Shown: positions 45,301 to 56,840 of the stretch, piece by piece
Position numbering within the stretch: position 1 is the first letter of the stretch
Layout: the number at the start of each line of letters is the position of its first letter
Origin: Coptis chinensis
Taxonomy: Eukaryota; Streptophyta; Magnoliopsida; Ranunculales; Ranunculaceae
Length of the DNA: 64,000 nucleotides
Reading direction: 5' to 3'
Assembly: GCA_015680905.1 (NCBI GenBank)
Contig: CM027382.1
Span: 2,914,001-2,978,000 of the forward strand
Program-made: the position numbers and the translations under genes
Notes under the pieces: generated by a model
Databases searched by the model: none
What the model saw: the letters and a program-made list of their open reading frames with translations, nothing else
What the model was told of the DNA's origin: nothing

Positions 45301-45645
45301 GGTTTTAGTTAAACATCATGCAGAGCTATTAACTCGGACTCGGCCTTCTGTTCCTTGATACTCTGATTTTCTGCGCAACAACACCTCAATATATTTGTTG
45401 AGATTCCCATAAATGATCATTATAGGTAATGGAATACAAGAATTTGCTTAAATTAATTTGCTAATATTTATAGAAAAGATAATGATAATGGGGATAGCCT
45501 TAATGGGATGGAAACCCCCAAAACTTTTCCATGGGAAAAACCAACAAAAAATCATTTTTTCACCTCCATTCTATACAACTATCTTTTGATGATATTGAAT
45601 ATCTCTGTCTTTATTCTTCTCATATGCTGGCTTTGAACACTCTAT
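42367..45645. other. Intergenic, AT-rich, no gene recognised
   Basis: GA repeats lie at 42402-42417 and an (AAT)n tract at about 42979-42999. Open frames are short and without family landmarks (for example 44404-44595). Nothing in this 3.3 kb can be assigned. Confidence 0.5.
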
Positions 45646-46395
45646 GGCTCTGTTTGGCTGCAAGAGATATTGTATTACTTAACTATGATTAGGTGATACA
45701 AGTCATGAGATGGAGTACTTGTGTGTCTGCCTCTTATCCTATCACATGTTTTACTTGGCTACTGTTTGGTTGACATTCACACCTATATACTCATTTTTTA
45801 TATCATACAAAAGAAAAGCTAAAAAAAAAAAAAATCATATACAAAATTTGCAAATAAAAACTTAAAAACAAATAAAAACTAATAAACAAATAAAAGGGAA
45901 AAAAAACTCTAATTAAATATTGAATACATAAGCACCCAATTGATTTATACAAAAAACATCCCAAAAAAAAAAAAAAAAATCCCAATTTGATTAATAATGT
46001 GAAGATTTAAACACTACTTTTTGGAGGAAAAAAAAAATTTTAATGTGAGAAAATAAAAAAGGTGGAGAGAAAAAAAAAATACATAAGATTTATAGTTCCA
46101 TTAATAAGATTCCCATGAAAGAGAGAGAGGGAGGAGGAGAAAGAGATAGGGAAAACATTCTTTATGTGTTTTTATTATTTTTATTTTTTTCTCTTTCATG
46201 GATAGAAAACACGTTTTAGTGAATCTGGACTTTTCCTTTGGATTTGCTTATCCACACTTTTGTGTTCCTGCAATTCAAGGGGCTTACTAGAGTATCCACG
46301 TTTTAGACAGACCAAACACCTATACAAGATAAACATGACTGCCACGTCACCAATTCCTGAATATGGACTCTCTATTCACACTGCCAAACAGAGCC
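45646..46395. mobile_element. Candidate MITE with GGCTCTGTTTGGC ends
   Basis: The left end GGCTCTGTTTGGCTG and right end CTGCCAAACAGAGCC are inverted with one mismatch. TAT flanks both sides (45643-45645, 46396-46398). The 750-bp interior is A-rich with several poly(A) runs. The superfamily is unclear: TAT is not the TAA/TTA of Harbinger elements and no 8- or 9-bp duplication is visible. Confidence 0.7.
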
Positions 46396-46409
46396 TATAC
46401 ATACACAAT

Positions 46410-46411
<2 letters not shown>

Positions 46412-46453
<42 letters not shown>
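46412..46453 (+). repeat. T42 homopolymer
   Basis: An uninterrupted run of 42 T, just outside the MITE. It could be a poly(A) tail of a retroposed insertion on the minus strand or simple slippage. Confidence 0.95.
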
Positions 46454-46457
<4 letters not shown>

Positions 46458-46913
46458 AGAGAAAAATGAACGCTTCTATTACTCAGCCTAGATTAAAACC
46501 GATTGCGGCTTCCCATTTGTGAAAATATAATTTTAATGTCGGGTCCAAGTATAAGTGGAAGCAAAAAAGTGGTATAATTAATTGCTTTCTTTATCGGGTT
46601 TTCTTTCCATATATTTGTTTAATCGATTTAGATGCATACGCTCTACTACCTACATATAAGATTTCAACAAAATTTTGTTTCGTGCTTAATTTTATTTGAC
46701 AATATGAGTATTCTGAGGTTAAATACTAAAAAATTAGTATTATAAGGTTGGTTTTCTTTTGTAGTTTTTTGGAATAAGGGAAAAACAAACTTAGATTGAA
46801 CCCTTAGATTAAAACTAATTGTGGCTTCTCATATATGAAAATCTCATTTTAATATGTCATTTACAAGTATAAGTGAAAGCAAAGAGGTATAAATTAATTG
46901 TTTTCTTTAGTGG
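46454..46913 (+). repeat. Diverged direct repeat, two copies of about 143 bp
   Basis: 46454-46597 and 46773-46913 align along their length. Shared words include AATAAG(A/G)GAAAAA, CTTAGATTAAAAC/CCTAGATTAAAAC, CAAGTATAAGTG and TAATTG(C/T)TTTCTTTA. About 175 bp of unrelated sequence lies between. Confidence 0.8.
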
Positions 46914-47117
46914 GTCCAAATGTTACAGTTATTGGGGTTAGAAGCAACAAGTGCTATAAAGAAATGCCAATAGAGCTCCTTTGTGTCAATCTTCCCCACA
47001 CTGATGACCAACATCGCAAGTTTTTATACATGAACTAAAAGTTCTTAATGGCTTTCATAAAATACATACATATTTCGAAAATTTATTCAACCATATATTA
47101 GACTATCAAGGTAGCAG

Positions 47118-47147
47118 GCCCGACCATAGGTCGGGCTTAATGGCTAG
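47118..47147 (+). mobile_element. Helitron-like 3' terminus
   Basis: A perfect 8-bp stem GCCCGACC-ATA-GGTCGGGC (47118-47136) is followed after 7 bases by CTAG (47144-47147) and then T. This is the Helitron 3' signature (hairpin about 10 bp before CTRR, insertion before T). The element would lie to the left; its 5' TC end was not identified. The next bases, ACTATACTATTATAG, resemble a Helitron 5' end (TCTATACTATTA type) with one change. Confidence 0.6.
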
Positions 47148-47822
47148 TACTATACTATTATAGCCCATTTTGTTCAATTTGTGCAAAAATAGCTCTAATG
47201 CGGAGTCAAACCGAGATGGATTGGATGGAATTTCAATATTAACACCACCTGACCACACACCTTTTAATGATACTAGCATATGTGCACGCCTTTTGGCGTC
47301 AAATTGAATCAGCTACAGAAGTAGATATTCTAAAATTTTGTCTCATAAAAACATGGTAAAGGACGAATTTAAATGAAACTCGAAACCATATAGGTTCAAA
47401 ATAACTTGAATTGAGGACATTAATAAGATTGAATGATTAATCAAAAGTCAGAAGCTACAGTTGTATATGAGAGGTAAAAGCCAAAAGTAAAGGACTAATA
47501 TGACTATTTTTCCTGTTCATTTTTTGATACTACGCTCTAAAAGATTTTGATACTATGTATAAGAGATGTACAAAGTATTTTGATCCGAACTTCATAAGCT
47601 TTAGGTGGAGCTACTTCAATCTCTTCTATAACCAGAGGATCCCTTGCCTTTATACCTATTGCAGCTGCACTTTTATAAACTCATATTATTACTCAATTAT
47701 GAAAGAACCCGTACTGGCTTGAATTTGAGTGAAGAGTTAGAGAGAAGTCTAACCTTTGCATCTTATAGGTTTTCCTGTTGTGTTGTGTGATGTGCTCCCC
47801 ATTCTTCAAAGTTCAAATACGA

Positions 47823-48245
47823 TTAGAAACAGTCTCTTACCTCCACTTCTTGCAGATGGAGTTTCAAGAAAGATAGAGGAAGGTGAGAAATAATTAACAG
47901 TCTTTCACTTGACCACCAATTAATATGAAGGCAGTTTTCAGTAGGAGAAATAAAAAATTTGCGTTGAATAGCACGATAAAGTCCGTCATGAGCTGGCCTT
48001 GAGAAGCTCGAGACCATCTCAGCAAGGTCAAAAAACATTGACAGAAGTAGATTTGGATCCCTTGCAATTTCAGCAAGATATCCGTCAACTAAGTTGGCAA
48101 CTGTAAGATTGGAAGTAGTTGGCATAAATTTTAAGCTTCTAATAACCTGCATCTCTTCATTTAGCGGAGGATCAATCTTTAGGTTTTGTTCCTGCAATAC
48201 AAATTCTTCCATTATACTTTTGACTACATCAACATCATACGACAT
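47823..48245 (-). pseudogene. NPH3/RPT2-type BTB protein fragment
   Basis: The minus-strand frame from Met 48245 reads DVVKSIMEEFVLQEQ, then NLVDGYLAEIARDPNLLLSM, FDLAEM and RPAHDGLYRAIQ. These are the core landmarks of the NPH3 domain (VANLIDSYLAEIA, PxHDGLYRAIDIYLK in the family). The DGLYRAI block is kept, but the following HPWL and CxLI segments are replaced. BTB and C-terminal regions are absent. Intact relatives are CUL3 adaptors in phototropin signalling. Only about 140 codons of the usual roughly 600 remain. Confidence 0.8.
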
Positions 48246-48653
48246 TGGCTAACCGTTTTGGGCTGGAAAAGGCAGATCACTAACTGAAGCTTAAGCTAAC
48301 TGCTGGCCGATTCTCTTAACCAGCTAACTCCTGCCCATTTCTCCATAATCGAGTCAGATTGCAGCTTTTAACATTTTCATATATAGTTATTCAATTAAAA
48401 TAACGTATTCATATATAGTTACTCTGTTGGCTAAGTCTGTTAGCAGGAGCTCCTGATTCTAAGACCTCATCTGACCCTGAAAAATGAGGAAAATCAATTG
48501 GCTCAAATCATTAATCATTAAACAACATCTGAATATATTGGGTAGACCAACATCAAGGTGGAACCAGCCACAATAATAGCACATTAATGGTCTAATTATA
48601 TAGGTCCAACCAAGTGTTAACCATGAATTCACATTAAACTTTGTAAATTGTAC

Positions 48654-48759
48654 CTCAGTAGTGATTTTTGACCTATGCTGTCTTTGATCATTTGTCCGGC
48701 CCAAACAAAGAAAGTGCATCCTGAACCGATTCAATTGATTTTGTATCAATTTCACCCAT
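48654..48759 (-). pseudogene. WEB-family (DUF827) N-terminal exon fragment
   Basis: ATG 48759 reads MGEIDTKSIESVQDALSLFG, the N-terminal signature of WEB/PMI2-like coiled-coil proteins. A frameshift then joins to NDQRQHRSKITTE. The piece ends in a plausible donor (GAG|GTACAA) at 48653. The long coiled coil of the family is not present. Assignment rests on this short signature, so confidence is moderate. Confidence 0.55.
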
Positions 48760-49864
48760 AGCTTGCTATTTTAAGTTCAGTATGAACCTTGCGGGATTGA
48801 ACTTGAACGGTAGTGTGAAGGCTGTAACACAAACAAATAATACTTAGGAGTTTAGACAGTCCTGAAATTAATCCGATAAAGCTATTGACTGACATGTACT
48901 TTTTAATAACCCTTTCTTCTCATCTTCACGTAAGTCCCTTGATCTTATTTAGAACGATAAGCTACTGGTGAGGCTTTATAAAAGGCAAATCCAACATCAT
49001 ATTCATCATAAGCAAGGGCTGAGTCCAACTAAGAAGATTGACCGGACCGGTAGGCCGTCTAAGTTAGAGTGCTTTCAGGTCTAACACCTGGAGAGGTTTC
49101 TTAAGTTGACGCTGCCGAAGAAGAATAACTCGTAGCAAGTGTTGTCTATGGACTTATGAACCTCGTTTGAGCCCCCTTCCCTTGCCCATCCATCTCACTC
49201 CAAGCTCCATTTGTACGGATAATTCTAGGAAAAGACCTCTAATGCTAAACATCTGTTGAAATCAGTCGACATCTTAAATTAGAAGCTCCCCCATGAGCTA
49301 AAACGGGATTTTCTGCGCCAAACCAAGTGCCGCCACTAACTGACCAATATGGATAAAAACGCTGCGAGGACGTGGAGATCAATTTAAGTGACATTCATAG
49401 CAGTTGAAAATGATGCGGGTACTTTCCTCAAACCGTATCTGGATCGTTGCAGTGACAAATAGCACTTGACGTCAGATCCGTTCTAAGCTGAAAGTTAATA
49501 AGAAATCAGTTGACATCTACAATGTGTAAGGTTCCATTGAAGATAAGCTGGTCAGTTTTACAACGAACCAAGGGGCACCACCATATGACCAAACTAGTAC
49601 AAAAAGCTTCGAGTACTTGGAGAGCAACTTCAGTGACGTCCATATTTGATCATTTTTAAAACTCACTTACATTCTATCATTATCTAAACCCTCCCAGGAC
49701 TCATCCATCAAGTTCATCCATCCAGCAGCAAGGCAGCCACCATACCTTTTGCAACAATGTGTTCCAGAGTCGTTCTTTCTGTGAGTTTTTTCTTAAATAC
49801 CTCCTCTCTATCATTTATTTTTACCGGCATTGTTTTGTTTATTCTGTAAAATCAGCTGGCTTAG
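48760..49864. other. No gene; diverged direct repeat
   Basis: Two related stretches, about 49250-49400 and 49495-49650, share AATCAGT(C/T)GACATCT, then CCACCA-like words and AGTGACATTCATA/AGTGACGTCCATA at similar spacing. The rest is unassigned. A possible CTTTATAAAAGG promoter-like element is at about 48974-48985. Confidence 0.45.
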
Positions 49865-49957
49865 GGGTTGCAACATCAAGTCGGAAAGACCCACGTCAGT
49901 TGCATCTACAATAACTGCTTCAAAAGGACCATAGTAGTCATTCCATTTCTGCAGAAG
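49865..49957 (-). pseudogene. Proteinaceous RNase P (PRORP) nuclease-domain fragment
   Basis: The minus strand from 49957 reads LLQKWNDYYGPFEAVIVDAT then DVGLSD. It resembles the start of the PRORP NYN metallonuclease domain, where an Asp in a V-D-A/G-A-N-V-G-L context binds metal. Here the Asn is Asp. A splice-acceptor-like CTGCAG precedes AAATGG. Similarity stops near 49870. It is a single exon-sized piece. Confidence 0.5.
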
Positions 49958-50127
49958 GTAAACTTCTCACAAGATCAGGCCCAGACAGACCACATATTAG
50001 AAAATTAACAAATGCATATGCTTACCTCAAAATTCTGAAAAGCTTGAGTTATGCGGTTGTACTCTCACGGAAGCAATAGATGCCACTGATTTGGCAAAGT
50101 TGTTAGCCTCCATTAACAGTAATTTAA

Positions 50128-50316
50128 CTTAGGAGGTGCAGCTACTTTAATCGTCATGCAGCTTGGTGCAAGTGCAATGATCTCCCTGCTCTTACAGTCT
50201 GTAATGCCAAGGAACATAGTAGATCCACCACTAAGAACAAAGTTCGTTCCCATACAAATCTGTTCGATATCAATATCACTCTTCATGATTGAGTTGTAGG
50301 TGCTCTTGTGAATTTC
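50128..50316 (-). pseudogene. Actin C-terminal fragment
   Basis: Sixty-three stop-free minus-strand codons read [19 protein letters not shown], then [20 protein letters not shown], then [16 protein letters not shown]. They match the actin region containing TYNSIMK and [15 protein letters not shown]. Several normally invariant residues differ (MFPG to MFLG, ADRM to TDCK), so it is a relic. The last exon of actin (IGGSILASL) is missing. Confidence 0.9.
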
Positions 50317-50525
50317 AAAGATCGCTATCGGCCGGTGTTCTTGACTTGTGAAGAACAGAAAGCACTACAACGGCGGACTTTTGGCAAGATGCTCATATTT
50401 TTCTTAATAGTAGTCTGTGTGGACCTTATTATGTACTCATAAAGAGAAAAGAATTGAACCTAACCTTCATTGATGGTCTTAGGTATGAGTTTGCCTATGG
50501 GGACGACTGCCATCAGCCAGCGTTC

Positions 50526-50837
50526 TTAAACAACCTTAATTTCAGGAAGTAAGTCCACTAAGGACCGCACTGTGGTTGATTTTCCAGTCCCTTGATCACC
50601 CATGATCGTGACTCCTCCAATTTTTGGATCAATCACATTAAGTAGAAAACACAGTTTCATTTCATCCTGCCCGACTATTGCAGCAAAAGGATACACTTTT
50701 TTGGCGACTCCTCTTAATGTTGACTTGGCATATGCGTGAGGTGCTGCAGTGATAACTGATTCATCTGCAGCTGTTGAAGGTGTGTGGGTTCCATAACCTT
50801 TATAGTCTTTTGGTTTAGCCTTCAATGACAGACGCAT
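50526..50837 (-). pseudogene. Mg-chelatase subunit ChlI, N-terminal fragment
   Basis: The frame from Met 50837 has about 47 non-matching codons, then VYPFAAIVGQDEMKLCFLLN and GGVTIMGDQGTGKSTTVRSL through LLPEIKVV, where it stops. This is the ChlI AAA+ start with Walker A. The Arg in the usual GDRGTGKS is Gln. The remaining roughly 300 residues (Walker B, sensor, C-terminal lid) are absent. The intact protein acts in the chloroplast in chlorophyll synthesis. Confidence 0.92.
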
Positions 50838-50895
50838 GTATATATCCCCAGTTTGGAGTACTTTGATGAAGGAGCGAGCCCCTGTGAGCTTGAAG

Positions 50896-51295
50896 TCACA
50901 ATTGGAAGGGGTGCATTAGATCCAAGAGGTTGCTTGAATGATCTTTCACGTTCTGACCATATAGTCTGGCAGCTGGCATGGACACCAGAAATGCATGAGC
51001 TGCGTGGCCAGTGGTTGTTATGAGCTCACAACAAAACATGATATCACCATGAATTCTGATGTCTTTAAAGCAGCTGAAAAGCAACTTGTAAGTCTGTAAA
51101 GAAGGTTGCAGTTCCTAAAACCAGCAGACTCTGAAGCACTTCATACGCATAGGGGAACCGGTGTGCCCGAAGGAATGCACTAAGAAGAGAATTGCATGTG
51201 GGAACATTAGGACACAGCCTTGCGTCAAGCATATCCTGAATAAATAGGAACAGGGTAAATACCAAAAGAAGGTAGAAACAGACAAATGAACACAT
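50896..51295 (-). pseudogene. PPR-SMR protein fragment
   Basis: Two minus-strand frames. 51065-51295 has RLCPNVPTCNSLLSAFLRAH and AYEVLQSLLVLG, a PPR pair. 50896-51084 has MFCCELITTTGHAAHAFLVS and MPAARLYGQNVKDHSSN then LLDLMH. The order matches plant PPR-SMR proteins such as At1g18900/At1g74750, between the last PPR and the SMR domain. A frameshift lies near 51085. The SMR domain is lost; ChlI-like sequence begins within about 60 bp. Confidence 0.8.
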
Positions 51296-51627
51296 ATACT
51301 CGCTTGAATTTATAGCCGACGCTTATCACCATGAACACAAAAAAGGGTGTGTGCATATAAACTGTCATTATTAGTTGCAAAGGTAATGGAAATATCATAG
51401 CAAATTGGGAATTAAGCATGATTTGCTCAAGTTATTTTTTCAAACACATATATAAACTTAATACGTAGCAGCATTAGAGGACTGAAACACTTCTTTAACT
51501 CAACTTAATACTAAGCATAGCCATAAATGACTTTGATACAAACGAAGGCTTCGAGAAAGTAACTATTGAGGCTTTAGGGAAACTTAAAAGAACAAACAGT
51601 AAAGAAAAACACTTAAAAGTAAAAGCA

Positions 51628-52131
51628 TCAAGCTTCGGACCCCGTCTCAATTTCCATGGAGGGTTCATAATCCGAGTCGACATTATTGTTGGCCTCATCG
51701 GCTTCATCATCGCTGATAATTATAACCTCTAGATTGGCAAGCGGGTGCTGTTAATTTTGAATTTGATGTTGCAAGATCAGGTTCCGGTTGCGTACTTGTG
51801 CTATTTGGTTACGAAGCTGATTAACTTGGTTGCGAAGAGTTTCGACTTGCACCCGTGTTTCACCCAGTTCACGGAAGTTGTAGTCAATGATTTCGACTTC
51901 GAATGTATACTTAAGGTAGTTAACGGCCAGCCTTGCCGCCACTTGTTCAGAATCATCCCTGTATGGTGTGGGCAATCCAAGAAACCTCATTCTTGTAGGT
52001 TGCAGTTCAACCCATGCCTCATACCTCCTGTTGACGAAATTCGATCCATACAATGGTAATTGCATACCTAGGATTCGGGATGCTTCATCGAGTAAGTTCT
52101 TGAATGAAATTGGAATGTTGTTATAAGCCAT
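51628..52131 (-). pseudogene. Small dsRNA-binding-domain protein with premature stop
   Basis: ATG 52131 (MAYNNIPISFKNLLDEA) follows a splice-acceptor-like TTACAG, suggesting a 5' UTR intron. An upstream ATG at 52152 is less likely. Residues about 8-70 resemble a divergent dsRBD (FKNLLDEASRILGMQLPLY; YEAWVEL; SEQVAARLAVNYL). A heptad coiled coil follows (VETLRNQVNQLRNQIAQVRN). A TAA at 51751-51753 ends the frame at 126 residues. The same frame continues open for about 40 more acidic codons (LEVIIISDDEADEANNNVDS) to a TGA at 51628. It may instead be a functional shortened gene. Confidence 0.6.
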
Positions 52132-52152
52132 AGCCTGTAATGGAATAACCAA

Positions 52153-55100
52153 AAAAAGAAAATGAATTAGTTAGGAAATATCCGAAATAATAGTGGAGGG
52201 CCACAATAAGAAAGTATAACATGCCTAGCTTCTTTGTCTAGTTGGAGAGAATGAATAAGCAATGAGACTATAATAGTTTAGGAAATGTAATCAAATCGTG
52301 GGGATTTATAGAAAACAAACCAACCCAAAGTAGAAATAAGCTGGAGAGCCAAACGCATATTTTGTATCGGGCATTAATGGGGTTCGTCAAGTTATGATTG
52401 GCGAGGAGCTATGGATAGTGGGTAATCATTTTTGGTTCAAAGGGTTTCCGTTTTTTTTTTTAATTTATTTATTGGTGTCTTTCCATTCCCTTTGCTTGAA
52501 CTTAGGTGAATACAGTGGGAGACGAAACATTTAAGAGGCTGGTGAAGGATTAAGTTGGGCTAACCTGAAGGGATTATTGAAAGCCCATAATTTGTACCGA
52601 CGTCTTGGACGCGCAAGAATTTAATCTAATTGCTTTGAAGCAGTTATGCGAATCTAATAATTTGTAATAATGTGTTTTCGACCCTTGCTTATTGGTTTAT
52701 AATCCCTTTATTTAAAAGCTGTCTATATTTTCACAGTTATCACATGATGATGCCAATACAAATCTATAAAACCAATAGTCTAATTAATAACGCAAGCATA
52801 TATATATATTTAGTAACGGTTGCGTATGCAAACTTGGTACATAATATTGCGTGGTATGCTTACTTGATGTTATTAAGTCTGACGATTTTCTATAAGTCAA
52901 TGGGATATAGAGAAATGAATGATAATATGAAACACCATGAAAAAGATTAGTTAACACCCAACCCACACTAATATCCAACATTGCACACTTGAAAATATCA
53001 GTTTTAATTGGGATGGTATCGTTTTGAGTAACAAAAATGGAACGATAGTAAAGTGTTTGTACTTGGCCATGTAATAGGTAATCTATCTAAATAAGGACAT
53101 AAAGCAATTTGCATTGTTTGTGTCAAAATAAAGAGCATATGTAGCTAACGGAGTTCAAATATAGAATAACTTTAGTGAAAATGGTTATGACACCAAAATT
53201 TTAATTTGTTGAAGCATTAGAGGTGGGTGTACAATACTAATAGAGATGATAGAGCAGAATGTTGATTAGAGCATAGCAAGAGGGTGACGCTATTTATAGA
53301 GATGATAAAGAAAAGTGTTGATTAGAGCATATAAAAAGTAATTTTGATGTTGCATCTTAGGATTCATAGTAATGTATAAATTAATATTGCCTAACGGCAT
53401 GGATGAATATCCAAATAGTTTGGACTTAGATATGGAAGAATCTCCAAATAGGAACTTAGGATATGCTAGCTTAATGTAGTACTGACACATATGAGTAGCT
53501 ATTAAAAATGTTCTTAGTGTTAGACTATTCTTGACACATCCCACCCCAATTGTGAGGCTATTGAAGTCTCCCATGAGGTTAGTTTTTGCACATATTATTG
53601 TGTGCATACATCATATATTAGGGTCACCTTTAGAAGTGGAAGCAAATTTGATTCAGAGGATCATATTTGATGCATCCTTTTGAATTCATCACAATGTTTA
53701 AATAAGTAATTTCTATTAAATAAATAAATTTGATTGATTAGATCAAGTGTGAGTACAATTGGAACACGTACTTCTAAAGAAGACAATACCGTATGCCTGA
53801 TGAAAACTTGAGCAGAGTCAAGTACTTAGTTTTTATTAGACTGAGTTGGCCATAATAGTTACTCGGCTTCCATTGTCCGAGATAACTTACATGAATTCAA
53901 AAGGGAAGAAATGGCACACTATGTTGGGAAGGTTAGTCCTGGTTATTCCCATCCACCATTGCAGAAAATCTCATATTGATTTGGTATGGGCCAGCATTAT
54001 GAAATCGTTCATCGTCGGTTCCATCAGATTTTGCCTAATTGTTTTGTTGAAAAAGAGTAAGTAGTATTGATGTATTTGTCCCTCTTACGATTGTCTAGAG
54101 CAACAAAAACTGGAACTGTTGTCTCCAGGACCTTCTTTAGCATATCATTTATGATAATATTGTAAACATTAGGATTCTTTCGACCTTCATCCCAATTGAC
54201 GTAACCTATTGGTTAGCTTGTCAGAATTACCTGCAAATTAAATCAAAATATCAAATAAGAAAGATATTAAGCTAAGTATGTGTGTAGCCAACAAATTGGA
54301 GGGTGAAAAGCAATTGTTATTTTGTCAATTCAAGTACGTATTTAAGTTCCTTGATGTTTAACAATTTTATTGAAGGTATAGCATTGGGATATCCGGATTA
54401 AGAACATATATAAAATTTTAAAAGGCAAACATATATATTGTAAATTCAATAAAATTATCGATTAGTTTGTTTCCTTTGCTTGCGTTATTGAATATATATA
54501 AAATATATACTGACACATCATTAGACTAACCTCTTGCTACTGAGGTGCGGCTCGTTCAAAAGCAAATCCACTGAAGTTTGGATTTGCTATATGCATGGGT
54601 GCACACTTGAGGTTGCGTTCCAATTCTTCCGCTTGAATCTTCGAGAGGAAGTGAGAAACGACCTATTATTTGTATAACCCAAAGAAAAACATTGTTAAAT
54701 CAGTGCACGATAAAAACAATTTATATACATTACAATTAATAAGAAACGGGTCTTACGCTGACTATAACAAAGATTGGGCTAGTAGCTCAACCTGCTGATT
54801 GAGAGCGATTTAAGTAGATAGATCCTCGACAATGATTGGAATATCATAAATTGTGCCTACTTGAGATATTAGGCATTGTTTCAAATTGCGCATAAAACGA
54901 ATAGATGCAATAGCAAGTTCGATGGCCTTGTTAAGCCATCAACTTTAAAAAATTAGCGGGCATGCAACATATTAAGTCTTTGAGGCATTAGAGGAATTAG
55001 AGAACATTGTCATTGTAGTTCTGCAAGGTGATGGCTATTGGAAAAGAAGATTCATTTAACATATTTGTCCAAAACTGGTGAGCTTTCCACCATAATAGAC

Positions 55101-56352
55101 CTACACAAGCAAACCTGTAAATGGACAACTACTATGTGGAAGGACAATTGTTAAAATTTTGTATAATGAAGAAAAATAATCAGGTAACAAAAGTTTGATA
55201 CGCATGTAAGAAGCAATAGAAACTGCATGGAGTAAATACATATGCATTAAGAGCTGCAACTTATATAGGAGATGATAAAGAATTTAACGGAGTGCGGAAT
55301 CAGTCTTTCAAAGTTATTTCTGTTGCAGAGATAATGTGTAGGTATGCTGCTTCTAAATGTTACTTGACTTTCCCTTGACACTTGGGGAAAGTTGCAGGTA
55401 TAAAATTGATAGTTAAAGCTGCAGGCTTATGTGAACAATGTACTGGGGTTACTCAGTTGGTGTGCTTGTCTTTTTCACCATTGTCTGGTCTTTATTGTTA
55501 GGCTTGGCTGATTCAACTTGGGCGAGCACATTGTCACTTTGTAGTACCAAAAATGGATGTCTTTAGAGGCAATGTACTTTTATTTGCCCCTTAACAAACT
55601 ACTGTTGCTACGACCAAAATATTGTTGTTCTCATGCAAAACCTAAAAAAAGCCGAGCTTAAACATCCTGAAGCTTTATGACTGACTTGAGATCGAATGAT
55701 ATTCCTAATGGAAACTAAATGACCTATACAGGTTGAATCCAAACCTAAGACGACATGTATAACTGACATTTTTTTTAAGAGGAAGTCCCTGAAAAACACT
55801 AAAAGCAGGTGCTTACTCCAACACTTGCAAAACATATACCTGAGCTATCATAGTATCGACATAAATGCAAAGCTAAAAGGAAATCACCTTATGTTCGATG
55901 GAGTCACCATGATGTGGAAATAACCCTTAGACGCAGCTGATCGATCCACCACCCTTAGACGGAGCAAGCAATTAAAAATGAATGACAAAACAAACTCTCA
56001 AATCTTAGGCTCGGCATAGTCCAGGGCATTCTTGAAACCAAATATTATGTGCAAGATGCTGGATAAAATAAACAGCCGAACCAATCAAAATTTGCAACAT
56101 ATGCCTAAGTTGATTTATGATAATTTAGCAATTCACTGCTTTAGCATTCTGGATCAAATTAGCAAGGCAACTGATGTTTTAGTATTTAATCTAATGGCAG
56201 TTTATAGGCTCAAAGCTAAGTCATCTAAGCAAATTGCTCATAAGTAGTAAGGGCATCGTTGGGTGAACAATGAAGTATAACTAAAAAACTTATCTGCGGC
56301 GAAAATAAAATATTATAGGAGTGTTATGTGGTGAGGGTGAAAGTTTACTTAC
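52153..56352. other. Intergenic, mostly unassigned
   Basis: AT-rich DNA. A minus-strand stretch at 54540-54665 reads VVSHFLSKIQAEELERNLKC and MHIANPNFSGFAFERAAP. Another at 54770-54940 reads NKAIELAIASIRFMRNLKQC. Both look like decayed coding sequence, which I cannot place. Open frames at 53290-53607 and 55608-55835 show no landmark. Confidence 0.4.
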
Positions 56353-56840
56353 ATTTAAAGTACGTCTTCCCATAATCAGGACTTTTCGTGTTGTAGACAC
56401 TAAAGTGCCAATCAGGAACATAGGCTCCATAAATAACTAACAGGTAAACTACAAGAACACATGCGCCTGCCAGCCTACAAATTGCAAAAAAAAAAGCAGG
56501 TGTGTTGAGATTGTTCCACTGATATGAATAACATAAAAACAATATATAATTATTTTAGGAATAAAATGAGAATGTGCCCACCAATGCAGGTTGCCATCCA
56601 GGTAAAAGATCCTTGGCTTGTCCATCTTTTGTTGAGATTTCCAGAATTGCAACAACCAAATAAGAGAGAGCAATTCTCTATAAATGAGCAAGTCACAACC
56701 TTGTTGATTTAAGAAATGTATCTCCAACAAATTTCAAAGATAAAATTGTATATGACACCACACTTGGAGGATACCGCACCACCTGATCCTTTTCATATCA
56801 ACTCCATATGTTAGCTCGTCAGGAGCCTGCGAGTATCCCC
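56353..56840 (-). pseudogene. Heparan-glucosaminide N-acetyltransferase homologue, three exons
   Basis: Exon 56764-56838 reads GYSQAPDELTYGVDMKRIRW then CGILQ. Exon 56582-56677 reads RIALSYLVVAILEISTKDGQ, with a frameshift before LHW. Exon 56353-56474 reads LAGACVLVVYLLVIYGAYVP then DWHFSVYNTKSPDYGK, ending at a donor GTAAGT. These are consecutive blocks of the plant HGSNAT-like multi-spanning membrane proteins, in order and with intron-like gaps of about 90-110 bp. N-terminal and C-terminal exons are missing. The frameshift in the middle exon makes it a pseudogene fragment. Confidence 0.8.

Noticed and set aside
45803..45985. Phe-rich open frame on the minus strand
   Set aside because: It is translation of poly(A)/poly(T) tracts in a MITE interior, with no real protein composition.
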